Notes: generated by a model not told the origin, from the sequence alone. A DNA stretch of 64,000 bases from Methylibium sp. NZG (GCA_001263235.1 LGRD01000002.1:186001-250000); one strand, 5' to 3'. Shown: positions 44,197-55,850, numbered from the stretch's first letter. Made by a program: numbers and translations.

Positions 44197-46722
44197 GTGG
44201 GACACCAACCCGAATCACCGACCCAATCGCCTGCTGCCGACGCAAGCTGGCGGCAACGTTGGCGCGCCGCGCACTTTCACGACTACTCGGCAGCGTCGTT
44301 CCGCATGTGGCTGCTGATCACCGTGTCGGGCGCACTGGCGCTGGGCTGGGCAGCGGTGGCGTTGGCAGGATCGACGTCCGTGCATCTGGCTCACACAGCG
44401 ACGGGCGTGCTGCTGGTCGCAGCAGCGGCGTGGTTTCCGATCGAGTTGCCGCGCAGCAAGTTCTCTTTCAGCGCGGCAGACGCGTTCATCTTCACCGTAC
44501 TGGCCGTGCTGGGCACACCGGCTGCCGTGCTCGCCGCCGGCGCCGACGGGCTGGTCGGCGCACTGCGCAGCACAAGGCGGCTGACGAGCCGCATCAGCAC
44601 CCCGGCGGCCGGCATGGCCGCCATCGCGTTGTGCGGTTGGCTGTTCGAGACCCTGTCACCGCTGCTTGCAGCACGCGGCCTGAGCCCGGCCACGGCGCAA
44701 TTGGCGGCGCTGCTGCTGGCCAGCCCCGTGCCGTTCGTGCTGACCACGCTACCGCTGCTCGCCATGGTCACGCTCAAACGGAACGAGTGGCCGAACCTGC
44801 GTGAGTGGTTTTCCGGCTTCAGCTGGTTTGCCGCCACCTACGTGGTGGCCGCGCTGGTGGCCGGCATCGTGCAGTTGAGCGCACTGCAAGAGGGGCCTGC
44901 CGCGCTGGGCATCGCCGCGGTGGCGGCGCTGGTGGTGGTGATCCTGCTGCGCACCTCGATCGCCAAAAGCGAGGCCGAGCACCAGGCGCAGGAGACACGC
45001 ATCTCCGAGGCCGAACTGGAGGCCGAGCGCAACCAGCAGCGCTTCGTCGCCGCCTTCACCGAAGCAGCCATCGGCATGGCCATCGTGGCGCCGGGTGGAC
45101 GCATCGTGCGCGCCAACAAGGCCTTGTGTACGCTGCTGCAGCGCCCAGAGGCGCAACTCACCGGCCAACCCTTCGTGGCCATGCTGCACCCGAGCGACAT
45201 GGCGCTGTTCGAGCGACAGGCCCGCGACGTGGTGTCGCGCCAGGACAGCCCCGCCTACTCGATCGAGCTGCGCTGCCTGCCGGCCGCCGGCGGCGAGCTG
45301 TGGGTGGCCTTGCACTGCGGGCGCTTCAGCGACCCGGGCAGCAACGCGGGCGGGCTGATCTACCAGTTGCAGGACATCACCTCGCGCCAAGTGGCCGAGA
45401 GCCGGCTGCAGCACATCGCGTTCCACGACAGCCTGACCGACCTGGCCAACCGCGCCTACTTCCACGAGAAGCTGGCCCTTGCGGTCGACGCCAACCGGCT
45501 CGACCCCGACACGCATTTCGCGGTGATGTTCCTCGACCTCGACCGATTCAAGGTCGTCAACGACAGCCTGGGCCACTTTGCCGGCAACGAGTTGCTGCGC
45601 GAGGTGGGGCGGCGCCTGCAGCAATGCCTGCGCCCCAACGACCTGGTCGCGCGCCTGGGCGGCGACGAGTTTGCGGTGCTGCTGCGCGACCCGTGCAGCA
45701 GCGACGACGGCCTGCGCATGGCCGAGCGCATGCTGGCCGCGCTGGCGCAGCCCATGTTGATCTCCGGCAACGAAGTCGTGCCCAGCGCGAGCGCGGGCAT
45801 CACCTTCAGCAGCATCGGCGACCGCGGTGTCGACGAACTGCTGCGCGACGCCGACCTGGCCATGTACGAGGCCAAGTCGGCCGGCCGCGGCCGGGTGGTC
45901 ACCTTCAACCGCGGCATGCACGACAAGATCGCCGACAAGCTGTCGCTCGAAGCCGACCTGCGCCGCGCCATCGGCGAGGGCGACCTGTCCTTGTCGTTCC
46001 AGCCGCTGTTCCGGCTCGACCCGTACCGGCTTGTCGGCTTCGAGGCGCTGGCGCGCTGGGTTCACCCGTTGCGCGGGCCGATCGGGCCGACGGTGTTCAT
46101 CGGCGTGGCCGAAGAGGCCGGCCACATCGAGGCGCTGACGGCCTGGGTGCTCGACAAGGCGGTCGAGCAGCTTGCCGAATGGCACCGTTCGGCGCCAGAC
46201 ATGGCCGACGTGGGCATGAGCGTCAACATCTCGGGGCGCGACCTCGCACGGCCTGACTTCGGCGAGCGCGTGATGGCGGTGCTGCAGCGCCATGGCGTCG
46301 CGCCGAAGCGGCTGACGCTGGAGATCACCGAGTCGGTGCTGATGGAGCACCTGGACGTGGCGCGTGAGACGCTGGCCCGCCTGCGCTCATTCGGTGTGCA
46401 GACGGCCATCGACGACTTCGGCACCGGCTACTCTTCCCTCACCTACCTCAGCACCCTGCCGATCGACTGCATCAAGATCGACCGCTCGTTCGTCACCGCC
46501 ATCACGCAAGGCGCCGACAACGTCGAGATCGTCCGCGCCGTGCTGCGCCTGGGCCGTGCACTGGCCAAGACGGTCGTGGCTGAGGGCATCGAAACGCCGG
46601 AACAATTCGACACGCTGCGCAGACTGGGCCTGCCGGTGGGCCAGGGCTTTTTGCTGGCCCACCCGATGCGGGCCGACCAGGCGGCGGCGTTTTTGTACGT
46701 GCCGGCCACGCTGCCGGCCTGA
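44197..46722 (+). CDS. Membrane GGDEF-EAL protein with PAS domain (c-di-GMP turnover)
   Basis: Inner-membrane signalling protein of about 841 residues. The N-terminus carries several hydrophobic helices (about 37-260) forming a MASE-like sensor that I cannot name. Next come a coiled segment rich in Glu/Ala and a PAS domain (FTEAAIGMAIVAPGG onwards). The GGDEF domain has intact RLGGDEFAVLL near residue 488 and an upstream RxxD inhibitory site (RPND). The EAL domain has FEALARW near 616 and the catalytic DDFGTGYSS, KIDRSF and VAEGIET. Both synthesis and hydrolysis of c-di-GMP are therefore possible. No ATG precedes the sensor; GTG 44197 is my choice, with ATG 44305 as alternative. Confidence 0.9.
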   Translation: MGHQPESPTQSPAADASWRQRWRAAHFHDYSAASFRMWLLITVSGALALGWAAVALAGSTSVHLAHTATGVLLVAAAAWFPIELPRSKFSFSAADAFIFTVLAVLGTPAAVLAAGADGLVGALRSTRRLTSRISTPAAGMAAIALCGWLFETLSPLLAARGLSPATAQLAALLLASPVPFVLTTLPLLAMVTLKRNEWPNLREWFSGFSWFAATYVVAALVAGIVQLSALQEGPAALGIAAVAALVVVILLRTSIAKSEAEHQAQETRISEAELEAERNQQRFVAAFTEAAIGMAIVAPGGRIVRANKALCTLLQRPEAQLTGQPFVAMLHPSDMALFERQARDVVSRQDSPAYSIELRCLPAAGGELWVALHCGRFSDPGSNAGGLIYQLQDITSRQVAESRLQHIAFHDSLTDLANRAYFHEKLALAVDANRLDPDTHFAVMFLDLDRFKVVNDSLGHFAGNELLREVGRRLQQCLRPNDLVARLGGDEFAVLLRDPCSSDDGLRMAERMLAALAQPMLISGNEVVPSASAGITFSSIGDRGVDELLRDADLAMYEAKSAGRGRVVTFNRGMHDKIADKLSLEADLRRAIGEGDLSLSFQPLFRLDPYRLVGFEALARWVHPLRGPIGPTVFIGVAEEAGHIEALTAWVLDKAVEQLAEWHRSAPDMADVGMSVNISGRDLARPDFGERVMAVLQRHGVAPKRLTLEITESVLMEHLDVARETLARLRSFGVQTAIDDFGTGYSSLTYLSTLPIDCIKIDRSFVTAITQGADNVEIVRAVLRLGRALAKTVVAEGIETPEQFDTLRRLGLPVGQGFLLAHPMRADQAAAFLYVPATLPA

Positions 46723-46759
46723 AGGCCCCTTCAGCCTGCGCGGAAGCGCCGCAGGCAAC

Positions 46760-47662
46760 CTACACCCGCCGCAGCGCGTGGTCCAGCACCAGCCCGGCGA
46801 ACACCGTGAAGCCGAGCCAGTGGTTCAACCGAAAGGCGCGAAAGCAGCCCTCGCGCGAGCGCGTGCGAATCAGCGTGAAGTGCCACGCCGCGATGCCCGC
46901 CGCAGCGACGAGCCCGGCGAAATAGGCCACGCCCTGGCCCAGCGTCAGACCGAGCCCCGCCCACACGCCGAGGTACAGCGCGTAGCACAGCATCACGCCG
47001 GCCACGTCGAAGCGGCCCATCGTGATCGCCGACGTGCGGATGCCGATCTTCAGGTCGTCGTCGCGATCGACCATCGCGTACTCGGTGTCGTAGGCAATGA
47101 CCCAGAAAAGGTTGCCCAGCAGCAGCCACCATGCCAGGGCCGGCACCGCGCCGGCCACGCTGGACCATTCCCACGAACTGCCACCGCGCACCGCCGCAAA
47201 CGCCATCGGAATGCCGAAGCTGAAGGCCACGCCGAGCACCGCCTGCGGCATCGAGAAGAAGCGTTTCGTGTAGGGGTAGAAGATCGTGACGGCGAGCGCC
47301 GCCACGCTCCACAGCACGGTGGCCAGGTTGGTGGTGAGCACCAGCGCGAACGCCACCAGCGCCAGCCCCGCGCCGAGCGCGAGCGCCTCGCGCACGCTCA
47401 CGGCGCCGCTGGTGACCGGGCGCTGCGCGGTGCGCTTGACGTGCTTGTCGAACTCGCGGTCGGCCACGTCGTTGACGGCACAACCCGCGCTGCGCATCAG
47501 GAAGGTGCCGGCGACGAACACGATCAGCAGGTGCCAGCCGGGGAAGCCGCCCGCCGCGATCCACAGCGCCGACAGCGAGGGCCACAGCAGCAGGTAGCTG
47601 CCGGCAGGCCGGTCCCAGCGGATCAGGTTCAGGTACAGCGAGAGGCGGGTGGGCTCCGACAT
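46760..47662 (-). CDS. ubiA: 4-hydroxybenzoate polyprenyltransferase
   Basis: Integral-membrane prenyltransferase attaching the polyprenyl chain to 4-hydroxybenzoate in ubiquinone synthesis. Both Asp-rich prenyl-diphosphate sites are present: NDVADREFD near residue 64 and [12 protein letters not shown] near residue 190. The N-terminal [16 protein letters not shown] and about eight hydrophobic helices are typical, and 300 residues is close to the E. coli protein. Start at ATG 47662, without a strong ribosome site; an upstream extension would read into non-homologous sequence. The VOC gene lies 74 bases upstream on the same strand. Confidence 0.95.
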   Translation of the reverse strand: MSEPTRLSLYLNLIRWDRPAGSYLLLWPSLSALWIAAGGFPGWHLLIVFVAGTFLMRSAGCAVNDVADREFDKHVKRTAQRPVTSGAVSVREALALGAGLALVAFALVLTTNLATVLWSVAALAVTIFYPYTKRFFSMPQAVLGVAFSFGIPMAFAAVRGGSSWEWSSVAGAVPALAWWLLLGNLFWVIAYDTEYAMVDRDDDLKIGIRTSAITMGRFDVAGVMLCYALYLGVWAGLGLTLGQGVAYFAGLVAAAGIAAWHFTLIRTRSREGCFRAFRLNHWLGFTVFAGLVLDHALRRV

Positions 47663-47736
47663 GCGGCGGATTATCCGCAGCCGGGCTGCGCACATGACGA
47701 GCGCGCCCGATCGACGTGTCGTGTCAACGCACGCGC

Positions 47737-48165
47737 TCAGACAGCGTAGGCGTTGCGCTCGGTCGCCTTGTCGGAAAGGTACTGAACGAACTCGAACTGC
47801 AGCTCGTCGGCTTCGATCACGTAGACGCTTCTGCGGAACGGGTGCGCGCCACCCCAGTGGTCGAGCGCGTGGCCGGCGGCGGCGAGTCGCGCGACGACGG
47901 CATCGACGTCGGCCACGACGATGCCCACGTGCTTCATGCCCACGTGGTGCCCTGTCCAGGGCTGGCCGCTGCCTTCGCCGCCGTCCATCAGCGCGAGGTA
48001 GGTCGCGTCGGTACCGACGTGCAGCCAACGCGCGGGCTTGCCGAACCAGTCCACCGCACCCTCGCCGCGCACATGCCAGTCCGGTAGCGCGGCAAGCAGG
48101 AAGGCGACAGTCCGGTCGAGGTTCTTTACGGTGATGTTGACGTGTTCTATGTAGGCTTGGGTCAT
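47737..48165 (-). CDS. VOC-family (glyoxalase/bleomycin resistance fold) protein
   Basis: 142-residue vicinal oxygen chelate protein. The two beta-alpha-beta repeats are visible: [20 protein letters not shown] at the start and [20 protein letters not shown] in the middle. They supply His residues, and the C-terminal Glu in LQFEFVQYL completes a plausible metal site. GGAG lies 9 bases before the ATG. It is divergent from soxR across 138 bases that contain inverted repeats, so SoxR control in response to redox-active compounds is plausible. Enzymatic activity (isomerase, dioxygenase or drug binding) is unknown. Confidence 0.85.
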   Translation of the reverse strand: MTQAYIEHVNITVKNLDRTVAFLLAALPDWHVRGEGAVDWFGKPARWLHVGTDATYLALMDGGEGSGQPWTGHHVGMKHVGIVVADVDAVVARLAAAGHALDHWGGAHPFRRSVYVIEADELQFEFVQYLSDKATERNAYAV

Positions 48166-48243
48166 GGCGGACGCTCCAGGTGGGGTTAACAACGCGGAAT
48201 GAACGGAGTGCAACAGGAAGGGCCGAGGCCTGGTGCAAATGTG

Positions 48244-48269
48244 CAAGTTAAAGTCAACTTGAAGTCAAG
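48244..48269. promoter_or_regulatory. Probable SoxR operator between VOC gene and soxR
   Basis: CAAGTTAAAGTCAACTTG (48244-48261) is an inverted repeat with six-base arms. CTTGAAGTCAAG (48258-48269) is a second, overlapping palindrome with five-base arms. The CAAGTT/AACTTG arms match those I recall for SoxR boxes. A TAGACT -10-like hexamer follows on the plus strand about 30 bases before soxR. The location between divergent genes is typical for MerR-family regulators. Confidence 0.65.
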
Positions 48270-48787
48270 CGTAGACTGCGGGCCTTGAACGAAAGGAGCG
48301 CCCGTGCCACAGCCTTGGATTGCCATCGGCGAGCTGGCCCGCCGCTCCGGCGCCGCCGCCAGCGCGCTGCGCTTCTACGAAGATCAGGGCCTCATCGTCG
48401 GCGGTCGCACACCCGGCGGCCAGCGCCAGTACCCGCGCGACGTGTTGCGCCGCGTGGCCTTCATTCGCGCGGCGCAGTCGGTGGGGCTGAGCCTGGAGCA
48501 GGTCAAGGCCGCACTGGCCGGGCTGCCCGGGCAGCGCACACCGACGAAGGCCGACTGGGAGCGCTTGTCGCGCGACTGGCGGCCGCTGCTGGACCAACGC
48601 ATTGCCGCGCTGGTCGCGCTGCGCGACCAACTCAGCTCGTGCATCGGCTGCGGCTGCCTGTCGCTGCGCCGGTGTGCGCTGTACAACCCGGGGGATGTGG
48701 CGCAACGGCGTGGCAGCGGGGCTCGCTATCTGCTGGGCGACCGATCGGCCCAGGTCATAGCCGTAGCTCGGGCCGAGCCTCGGCCGC

Positions 48788-50404
<1,617 letters not shown>

Positions 50405-50522
50405 GGGGCGGTGGCAGTGCGGGATTGGTGCGGAAGCAGCGCGGAGGCACGCCGGGGCAATCAGCGCGCCCGCGAATCAAGGCCCTTGATTATCGGCGTG
50501 GCGGTGTGCCAAGCCGGTTGCT

Positions 50523-51752
50523 TCAGCCGGCGTCGCCCAGCCCGTCTGCCAACGCCTTCGACCGCGCCTCTCGAATCGCCGCGCCGATCTGCGGGCCGTC
50601 GAGCCCGCGCGCGGCGGCATCTGCGGCCAGCGCGGCCGTGTCGACCTGCGCCAGCGCCAGCGCGCGCAGCAAGCGCTCACGCTGCGGGTAGGGCGACTCT
50701 TCGAGACCCAAGCGCCCGCGCGCATCGCACTCGCACGCCAGCAGCGCGTCGGCAAAGCGCTGCGGGCGGCGCAGCGCGTCGCAGCGCTCCAGCAGGCGCA
50801 GCACGGCGGTAGCGTTAAGGTCGCCGCTGCGGTGAATGTTGCCGTGTTCGCTGGCCACCACTTCGGCCAGTTCGCGGCAATCGACGGGCACGCGCAGCCG
50901 GTCGCACACGGCGCGCAGCAGCTTGACGCTGCGCTGCTCGTGGCCGATGTGGCGCGGCCACTCATCGGGTCGCGTGGTGCCTTTGCCGAGGTCGTGGCAC
51001 AGGCACGCAAAGCGCACCGGCAGGCTGGCCTGCAGGCGCGCGCTCATCTGCAGCACCATCATCAGGTGCACGCCGGTATCGACCTCGGGGTGGTGCTCGG
51101 GGCGCTGCGGCACGCCCCACAGGCGGTCGACCTCGGGCAGCAGGCGCGCGAGTGCGCCGCAGTCTCGCAGCACCTCGAACAACCGTGGCGGGTGCGCCTC
51201 CATCAGGCCGCGCGACAACTCTTGCCACACGCGTTCGGGCACCAGCGCATCGACTTCACCGCTCGCGACCATCGTGCGGCACAGCGCCATCGTCTCGCTG
51301 GCCACCGCGAACTCGCCGAAGCGCGCCGCAAAGCGCGCCAGCCGCAGGATGCGCACCGGGTCTTCGGCGAATGCGGGCGACACGTGGCGCAGCACCTTGG
51401 CCGCCAGGTCCCGTTGGCCGCCGTGCGGGTCGACGATCGAACCGGCTTCGTCCTGCGCGATGGCGTTGATCGTCAGGTCGCGTCGCGCCAGGTCTTGCTC
51501 CAGCGTCACATCGGGCGCGGAATGGAACGAGAAGCCAGCGTAGCCCGGCGCGGTCTTGCGCTCGGTGCGCGCCAGCGCGTACTCCTCGCCGGTCTGCGGG
51601 TGGATGAAAACGGGGAAGTCGCGGCCGACCATGCGGTAACCAGCGGCGAGCAGCTCATCGGGTGAGCCACCCACGACCGTCCAGTCGCGGTCGGTGACGG
51701 GCAGGCCGAGCAGCCGGTCGCGCACCGCACCGCCGACGAGGTAGACCTTCAT
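50523..51752 (-). CDS. cca: CCA tRNA nucleotidyltransferase (HD-domain type)
   Basis: Adds or repairs the 3'-CCA end of tRNAs. The nucleotidyltransferase signature MKVYLVGGAVRDRLLG leads into the VTDRDWTVVG pair of catalytic carboxylates at the N-terminus. RRDLTINAIA is the basic template region and EDPVRILRLARFAARFG the neck. CLCHDLGKGTT with GHEQRS is an HD phosphohydrolase domain as in E. coli, giving 2',3'-cyclic phosphodiesterase and phosphatase activities. 409 residues is normal. ATG 51752 begins exactly at the conserved domain. The GST gene ends 32 bases upstream on the same strand, suggesting one operon. Confidence 0.96.
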   Translation of the reverse strand: MKVYLVGGAVRDRLLGLPVTDRDWTVVGGSPDELLAAGYRMVGRDFPVFIHPQTGEEYALARTERKTAPGYAGFSFHSAPDVTLEQDLARRDLTINAIAQDEAGSIVDPHGGQRDLAAKVLRHVSPAFAEDPVRILRLARFAARFGEFAVASETMALCRTMVASGEVDALVPERVWQELSRGLMEAHPPRLFEVLRDCGALARLLPEVDRLWGVPQRPEHHPEVDTGVHLMMVLQMSARLQASLPVRFACLCHDLGKGTTRPDEWPRHIGHEQRSVKLLRAVCDRLRVPVDCRELAEVVASEHGNIHRSGDLNATAVLRLLERCDALRRPQRFADALLACECDARGRLGLEESPYPQRERLLRALALAQVDTAALAADAAARGLDGPQIGAAIREARSKALADGLGDAG

Positions 51753-51784
51753 GCCGGCGACTCCATCGGCAGATGTTTCGGCCG

Positions 51785-52480
51785 CTACGCCTTGCGCTGG
51801 GTCGGAGCCTGGCGGTGCGGCTCTTCGAAGTCGAGAAAGTCCTTTTCGGCCAATGCCTCGACGACCCAGGCGTTGATGCCCGGCAGTGCCTTCACACGCG
51901 CCATGTAGTCGGCCACGACTTGAGGCACCGGCAGCGCGTACGTGCTGATGCGCATCACGACCGGCGCAAAGTAGGCATCGGCAATCGTGAAGCGCCCGAA
52001 CAGCAACGGCCCGCCGTGCGCGGCGAGCAACTCGCTCCACATCTCGACGATGCGCGCCAGGTCGGCGCGCACGCCGGCCTGCTCGCGCAGCACCCGCTCG
52101 CCGACCTCGGGCAGCGAGGCCTCAATGTTCATCGGGCAGTGGCTGCGCAACGCGCCGAAGCCGCTGTGCATCTCGGCGCAGACGCTGCGGGCGCGGGCGC
52201 GGGCGCGGGCGTCGGCCGGCCACAGTGCGGCTTGCGGGAAGCGCTCGGCCAGGTACTCGGCAATCGCCAGCGTGTCCCACACCGCGAAGCCGTCGTCCAC
52301 CAGCACGGGCACGCGGCCGGCAGGCGACAGGCGCGCCAGTTCGGTCTTGAACTTCGACTCGGGCTTGAAGGAGTCGAAGCGGATCATGACTTCGTCGAAC
52401 GGCAGGCCCGCTTGCTTCATCAGCACCCACGGGCGCATGGACCAGGACGAGTAGTTCTTGTTGCCGATGTAGAGCTGCAT
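51785..52480 (-). CDS. Glutathione S-transferase family protein
   Basis: 231-residue thioredoxin-fold GST. The N-terminal LYIGNKNYSSWSMRPWVLMKQ carries the Ser-Ser-Trp-Ser site typical of a bacterial GST group that uses Ser or Tyr to activate glutathione. GRVPVLVDDG gives the cis-Pro and the glutathione-backbone contact, and AVWDTLAIAEYL the Glu/Asp-Ser-like gamma-glutamyl site with Asp-Thr. The C-terminal helical domain ends in FTIADAYFAPVV. It lies between the NDUFA9-like gene and cca on the minus strand. I recall this order from related Burkholderiales genomes, but the substrate is unknown. Confidence 0.9.
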   Translation of the reverse strand: MQLYIGNKNYSSWSMRPWVLMKQAGLPFDEVMIRFDSFKPESKFKTELARLSPAGRVPVLVDDGFAVWDTLAIAEYLAERFPQAALWPADARARARARSVCAEMHSGFGALRSHCPMNIEASLPEVGERVLREQAGVRADLARIVEMWSELLAAHGGPLLFGRFTIADAYFAPVVMRISTYALPVPQVVADYMARVKALPGINAWVVEALAEKDFLDFEEPHRQAPTQRKA

Positions 52481-52617
52481 GCGATGCCTTCCATGAAGTT
52501 GCGTCCGCCGCGGTGATTTCGGCGATGCGGTCGATCATGCTACCGGCGGGCCGTGCGCCATCGTTGACATCTGCGCATCACCCCGATGCGCAGCGCGAAT
52601 GGAAGTCTCGCGTGATG

Positions 52618-53574
52618 TCAGCCGCGGCCTGCCTTGGCGCGCCACGGGTCGAGCCGGGCGGGGCCCTGGCCGGCGCCGAGGTAGAGCGGCGCGATCGCGT
52701 CCAACGCTGCGGGCGTGATGCCCAGCGCAGGCAGCCCCGGCCACTGCCCGGTGGCCACGTTGGGCACTTTCATCGAGTCGACGTTGTCGCGCGACATCAA
52801 CGGCGTGCCGGGCAGCCACTCCATCGCCGCGGCCTGCAGGCGAGTCAGGCCGTCGGGCAGTGGCACCACCGGCCGCGGGTGGCCGCTGAGGCTGCCTGCC
52901 AGCTCCACCAGCTCCTTCAGCGTGTAGACACGAGGGCCGGTGCATTCGTACGTGTGGCCGATGGTGGCGGGCTCGTCGAGGCAGCGCACGATGGCTGCGG
53001 CCACGTCTTCCACCCACACCGGCTGGAACTGCGCCGCAGCGCCGCCCAGCGGCACCACCGGGAACACCGCCTGCAACGAGGCGAACAAGTTGAGCAGCTT
53101 GTCGTGCTCGCCGAAGATGACCGACGGCCGCAGCACGGTGAGGTCGAGCTTGGCCGACTTGAGCATCAGCTCGCCGGCGGTCTTGGAGCGCAGGTAGCGG
53201 CTCGGCGCGCGGTCGCTCACGCCGAGTGCGCTCACGTGCACCACGCGCTTCACGTTCGCGGCCTGGCACACGCGCGCGAGCTTGGCCGGCAGGTCGACGT
53301 GCGTGCGTTGAAAGTCCGCCGCACTGCCGTGCAGGATGGCGACCAGGTTGACCACCGCGTCGCAGCCGGCCACCAGGCGCGCGAGTTGCGCTTCGTCGTG
53401 CACGTCGGCCTCGGCCAGGCGCACAGTCGGCAGGAACTGGATGTGCCGCGCGCGCGACGGGCGCCGGCTCGGCACGACGATGGAACCATCGGCCCCGCCG
53501 GAGCGATCGACGAGGCGGGAGCACAGGCTGCGACCGACGAAGCCGGTGCCACCGAGAACGAGAATCTTGGACAT
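52618..53574 (-). CDS. NAD(P)-binding protein of the complex I NDUFA9-like SDR family
   Basis: Atypical short-chain dehydrogenase of 318 residues. The Rossmann motif VLGGTGFVGRSL at residues 5-16, the GADVHDEAQL-like loop (EADVHDEAQLARLVAGCDAV), and YLRSKTAGELML (a Tyr-x3-Lys active site variant) fit the NDUFA9/39-kDa subunit group. I chose ATG 53574 because AAGG lies 5 bases before it; the GTG at 53580 is the alternative. It sits downstream of slt and upstream of the GST on the minus strand. In bacteria such proteins are usually not complex I subunits; a role in quinone or membrane lipid metabolism is possible. Confidence 0.88.
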   Translation of the reverse strand: MSKILVLGGTGFVGRSLCSRLVDRSGGADGSIVVPSRRPSRARHIQFLPTVRLAEADVHDEAQLARLVAGCDAVVNLVAILHGSAADFQRTHVDLPAKLARVCQAANVKRVVHVSALGVSDRAPSRYLRSKTAGELMLKSAKLDLTVLRPSVIFGEHDKLLNLFASLQAVFPVVPLGGAAAQFQPVWVEDVAAAIVRCLDEPATIGHTYECTGPRVYTLKELVELAGSLSGHPRPVVPLPDGLTRLQAAAMEWLPGTPLMSRDNVDSMKVPNVATGQWPGLPALGITPAALDAIAPLYLGAGQGPARLDPWRAKAGRG

Positions 53575-53643
53575 CGACACCTTGATTGGGGTTGAGACGG
53601 GATGAAGGCCCTGAGGTTTCCATCCGGCCGCGCATGGCGAAGG

Positions 53644-53669
53644 CCCTTCGGCAGGCTCAGGGCGAACGG
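53644..53669. repeat. Interspersed extragenic repeat
   Basis: CCCTTCGGCAGGCTCAGGGC followed by GAACGG is a near copy of a widely scattered intergenic element of GC-rich Proteobacteria, as I recall it. It lies between slt and the NDUFA9-like gene, in a 189-base gap. The arms CCCTTCG and the GGGCGAACGG side allow partial pairing. Function unknown. Confidence 0.6.
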
Positions 53670-53763
53670 ATCAAACGAACCGGTTCAGCTTCGCGTGATT
53701 CTCAGGGATTCCAGCGGAGCTTGGAACTCCCCCGCGCGAACGGTGGCGGGCGATTCCCAGCCG

Positions 53764-55839
53764 CTACGGCAACGCCTTGTCCGACGCAGGCGCGCCTGGG
53801 TCGCGCGGACCGATGGTGCGGCCCAGCCGCGCCTTGAGCGCAGGCGGCTCGCCGGTCATCAGCGCGGCGTAGTAGGCGCTGTTGCTCAGCACTTTCTTGA
53901 CGTAGTCGCGCGTCTCGGCGAACGGAATGTTCTCGGCCCACACCGCCGTCTCGAGCACCGGCCCCTCGCGCCACTTGCGCGGCCGATTGGGGCCGGCGTT
54001 GTAGGCCGCGGCGGCCATCGCCTGCGAGCCCGCAAAGTCGTCGAGCACGAGCTTGAGGTAGGTGGTGCCGAGCTTGAGGTTGGTGTCGCGGTCGTTGATC
54101 AGGTCGGCGCGGTAGTCCAGCCCGATCTTCTTGGCGGTCCAGCGAGCGGTGGCGGGCATCAGCTGCATCAGGCCCGAGGCGCCGGCGGTGGAGCGCGCGT
54201 CCATGATGAAGCGCGACTCCTGGCGGATCAGCCCGAAGACGTAGGCCGGATCGAGCCCTATCTCGCGCGCGGCGGCCTGCACCTCCTTGCGGAAAGGCGT
54301 CGGGAAGCGCTGCGCCATGTCTATCTCGGTGCGGGTGCGCTCGCTGGTGTTGATGCAGCGGTCCCAGACCTCGCGGTCGCAAGCAAGTTGCGCGGCGGCC
54401 AGCAACTCGCGGTCGGCCATGCCGCGCAGCGAGTAGTTCCACTCGCGCACGCCCTCGTTGCGCAGACCGAGTTGGATGAGCTGCAACGCGCGCGTCAAGC
54501 CGGGGTGGCTGGCCACTGCCGCGCGCTCCTCGGCTGTCGGCGGCGGCGGGCGCGGGGGCAGCGTGACCGTGCGGCCGAGGTTGTCGGCCGCGAGCTTGCC
54601 GTAGAAGTGGTACTGCTCGGCAATGCCGGCGAGCAGCTCTTGCGCAAGCGCACGCATCGACTCGCCGTCCTGCGAGTCCTTGGCGAGCGCTTGCAGGGCG
54701 CGCGCTTTCCAGTAGATCCAGGCCGGGTCGCGCTGCTCGGCCAGGCTCATCGCATTGACGCCCTGCACCACCTGCTGCCAGCGGGCACGGCCGTTGTCGG
54801 CGCGCAGGGCAGCGCGGACCTTCCAGGCGAGCGTGTCGTCGGGCAGTTCGACGGCGGCGCCGTCCTTGGGGTTGCCGTCCTTCGTGGCTCGCAACGCAGC
54901 ACGCATGAAATGGTCGGGCGCGTCCGGCTGCAAGCGCAGCGCGGCTTGCTTGCCCAGCGCGGCCCAGGCCCACGCGGCCAGGTCGGCGGGCAGGGCGCGG
55001 TCCCAGCGCTCGCCGAGTTGCGCGAGCGCGAACTCCGGGTCGTTCGCGGCCAGGCGCGCCAGCGCGAGGGCCGCGAGTTCGGCGTCGGTGCGGCTGGCCA
55101 GCACCGGGCGGGTGGCGAGGTAGCGCGCCGGGTTCTCCATCAGCTCGGCGGCGTGGCCGGCGGCGGTGAGGCTGAGCAGCATCACGGCCTGGCGCACGGC
55201 GCGCGGGCGGTTCACTTCGGTGGCAGCGCGCGCTTTGCGCCACACGTCGGCGGCGGTGAAGACCTTGGCATCGACGAGCTGCGCAGCCAGCAGCGCACAA
55301 CCGTCATCCGCCTCGCGCTGGGCCAGCCAGGCGGCGAGTGCGGGGGCGCGCACGTCCTTGCCGGCTTGCTGGTCGAGCAGCATCGCGTAGCACGCGACCT
55401 CGCGGTCGTCGTTCATGCGAAAGCGTGGCAGCTCGGTGGCGAAGTTGGCCCAGTCGCGCCGCTTGCCGAGTTCGAGCAGCCAGTCGTTGCGCAGCCGGTC
55501 TTCGACGTAGGTGCCGCTCCAGCGGGTGAAGAACGCGGTGAGCTCGTCCTGCTGCGCATCGACCAGCCGGTTGTTCAGATCGAAGTAGTCGGCCCACATC
55601 GCCAGCGGGTGGCGCTCGGCCAGCGCGGAGGCGCGCAGGGCGGCGAGACGGGGGCGGTCCTTCTTGCGCAAGGCTTCGCGCGCTTCGACGATGGCGACGT
55701 CTCCGCTTTGTGCGTGCGCCACGGCGGCGAACGGCGGCAGGCCTGCGCTCAGCGCCAGCGCGAGCACGACCAGCAGCAGGCGCGCGACCGCGACGCGCTC
55801 ATATACTGGTTTTGGCTTGGCCTTGCGAATCCTCGTCAT
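53764..55839 (-). CDS. slt: Soluble lytic murein transglycosylase (Slt70-like)
   Basis: Periplasmic lytic transglycosylase (691 aa) that cleaves peptidoglycan between MurNAc and GlcNAc, forming anhydro ends. A signal peptide (residues 11-44, ending AVAHAQ) is followed by a long alpha-superhelical region of about 440 residues rich in Ala/Leu/Arg. The C-terminal goose-lysozyme-like domain has catalytic Glu541 in RQESRF, followed by GASGLMQLMPATA and AAAYNAGP. Full length for the Slt70 family. The ATG at 55839 has GGGA before it. The cyclo-ligase gene on the other strand starts only 11 bases away, so each promoter must lie inside the neighbouring gene. Confidence 0.94.
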   Translation of the reverse strand: MTRIRKAKPKPVYERVAVARLLLVVLALALSAGLPPFAAVAHAQSGDVAIVEAREALRKKDRPRLAALRASALAERHPLAMWADYFDLNNRLVDAQQDELTAFFTRWSGTYVEDRLRNDWLLELGKRRDWANFATELPRFRMNDDREVACYAMLLDQQAGKDVRAPALAAWLAQREADDGCALLAAQLVDAKVFTAADVWRKARAATEVNRPRAVRQAVMLLSLTAAGHAAELMENPARYLATRPVLASRTDAELAALALARLAANDPEFALAQLGERWDRALPADLAAWAWAALGKQAALRLQPDAPDHFMRAALRATKDGNPKDGAAVELPDDTLAWKVRAALRADNGRARWQQVVQGVNAMSLAEQRDPAWIYWKARALQALAKDSQDGESMRALAQELLAGIAEQYHFYGKLAADNLGRTVTLPPRPPPPTAEERAAVASHPGLTRALQLIQLGLRNEGVREWNYSLRGMADRELLAAAQLACDREVWDRCINTSERTRTEIDMAQRFPTPFRKEVQAAAREIGLDPAYVFGLIRQESRFIMDARSTAGASGLMQLMPATARWTAKKIGLDYRADLINDRDTNLKLGTTYLKLVLDDFAGSQAMAAAAYNAGPNRPRKWREGPVLETAVWAENIPFAETRDYVKKVLSNSAYYAALMTGEPPALKARLGRTIGPRDPGAPASDKALP

Positions 55840-55850
55840 GGAGTTCCCGT

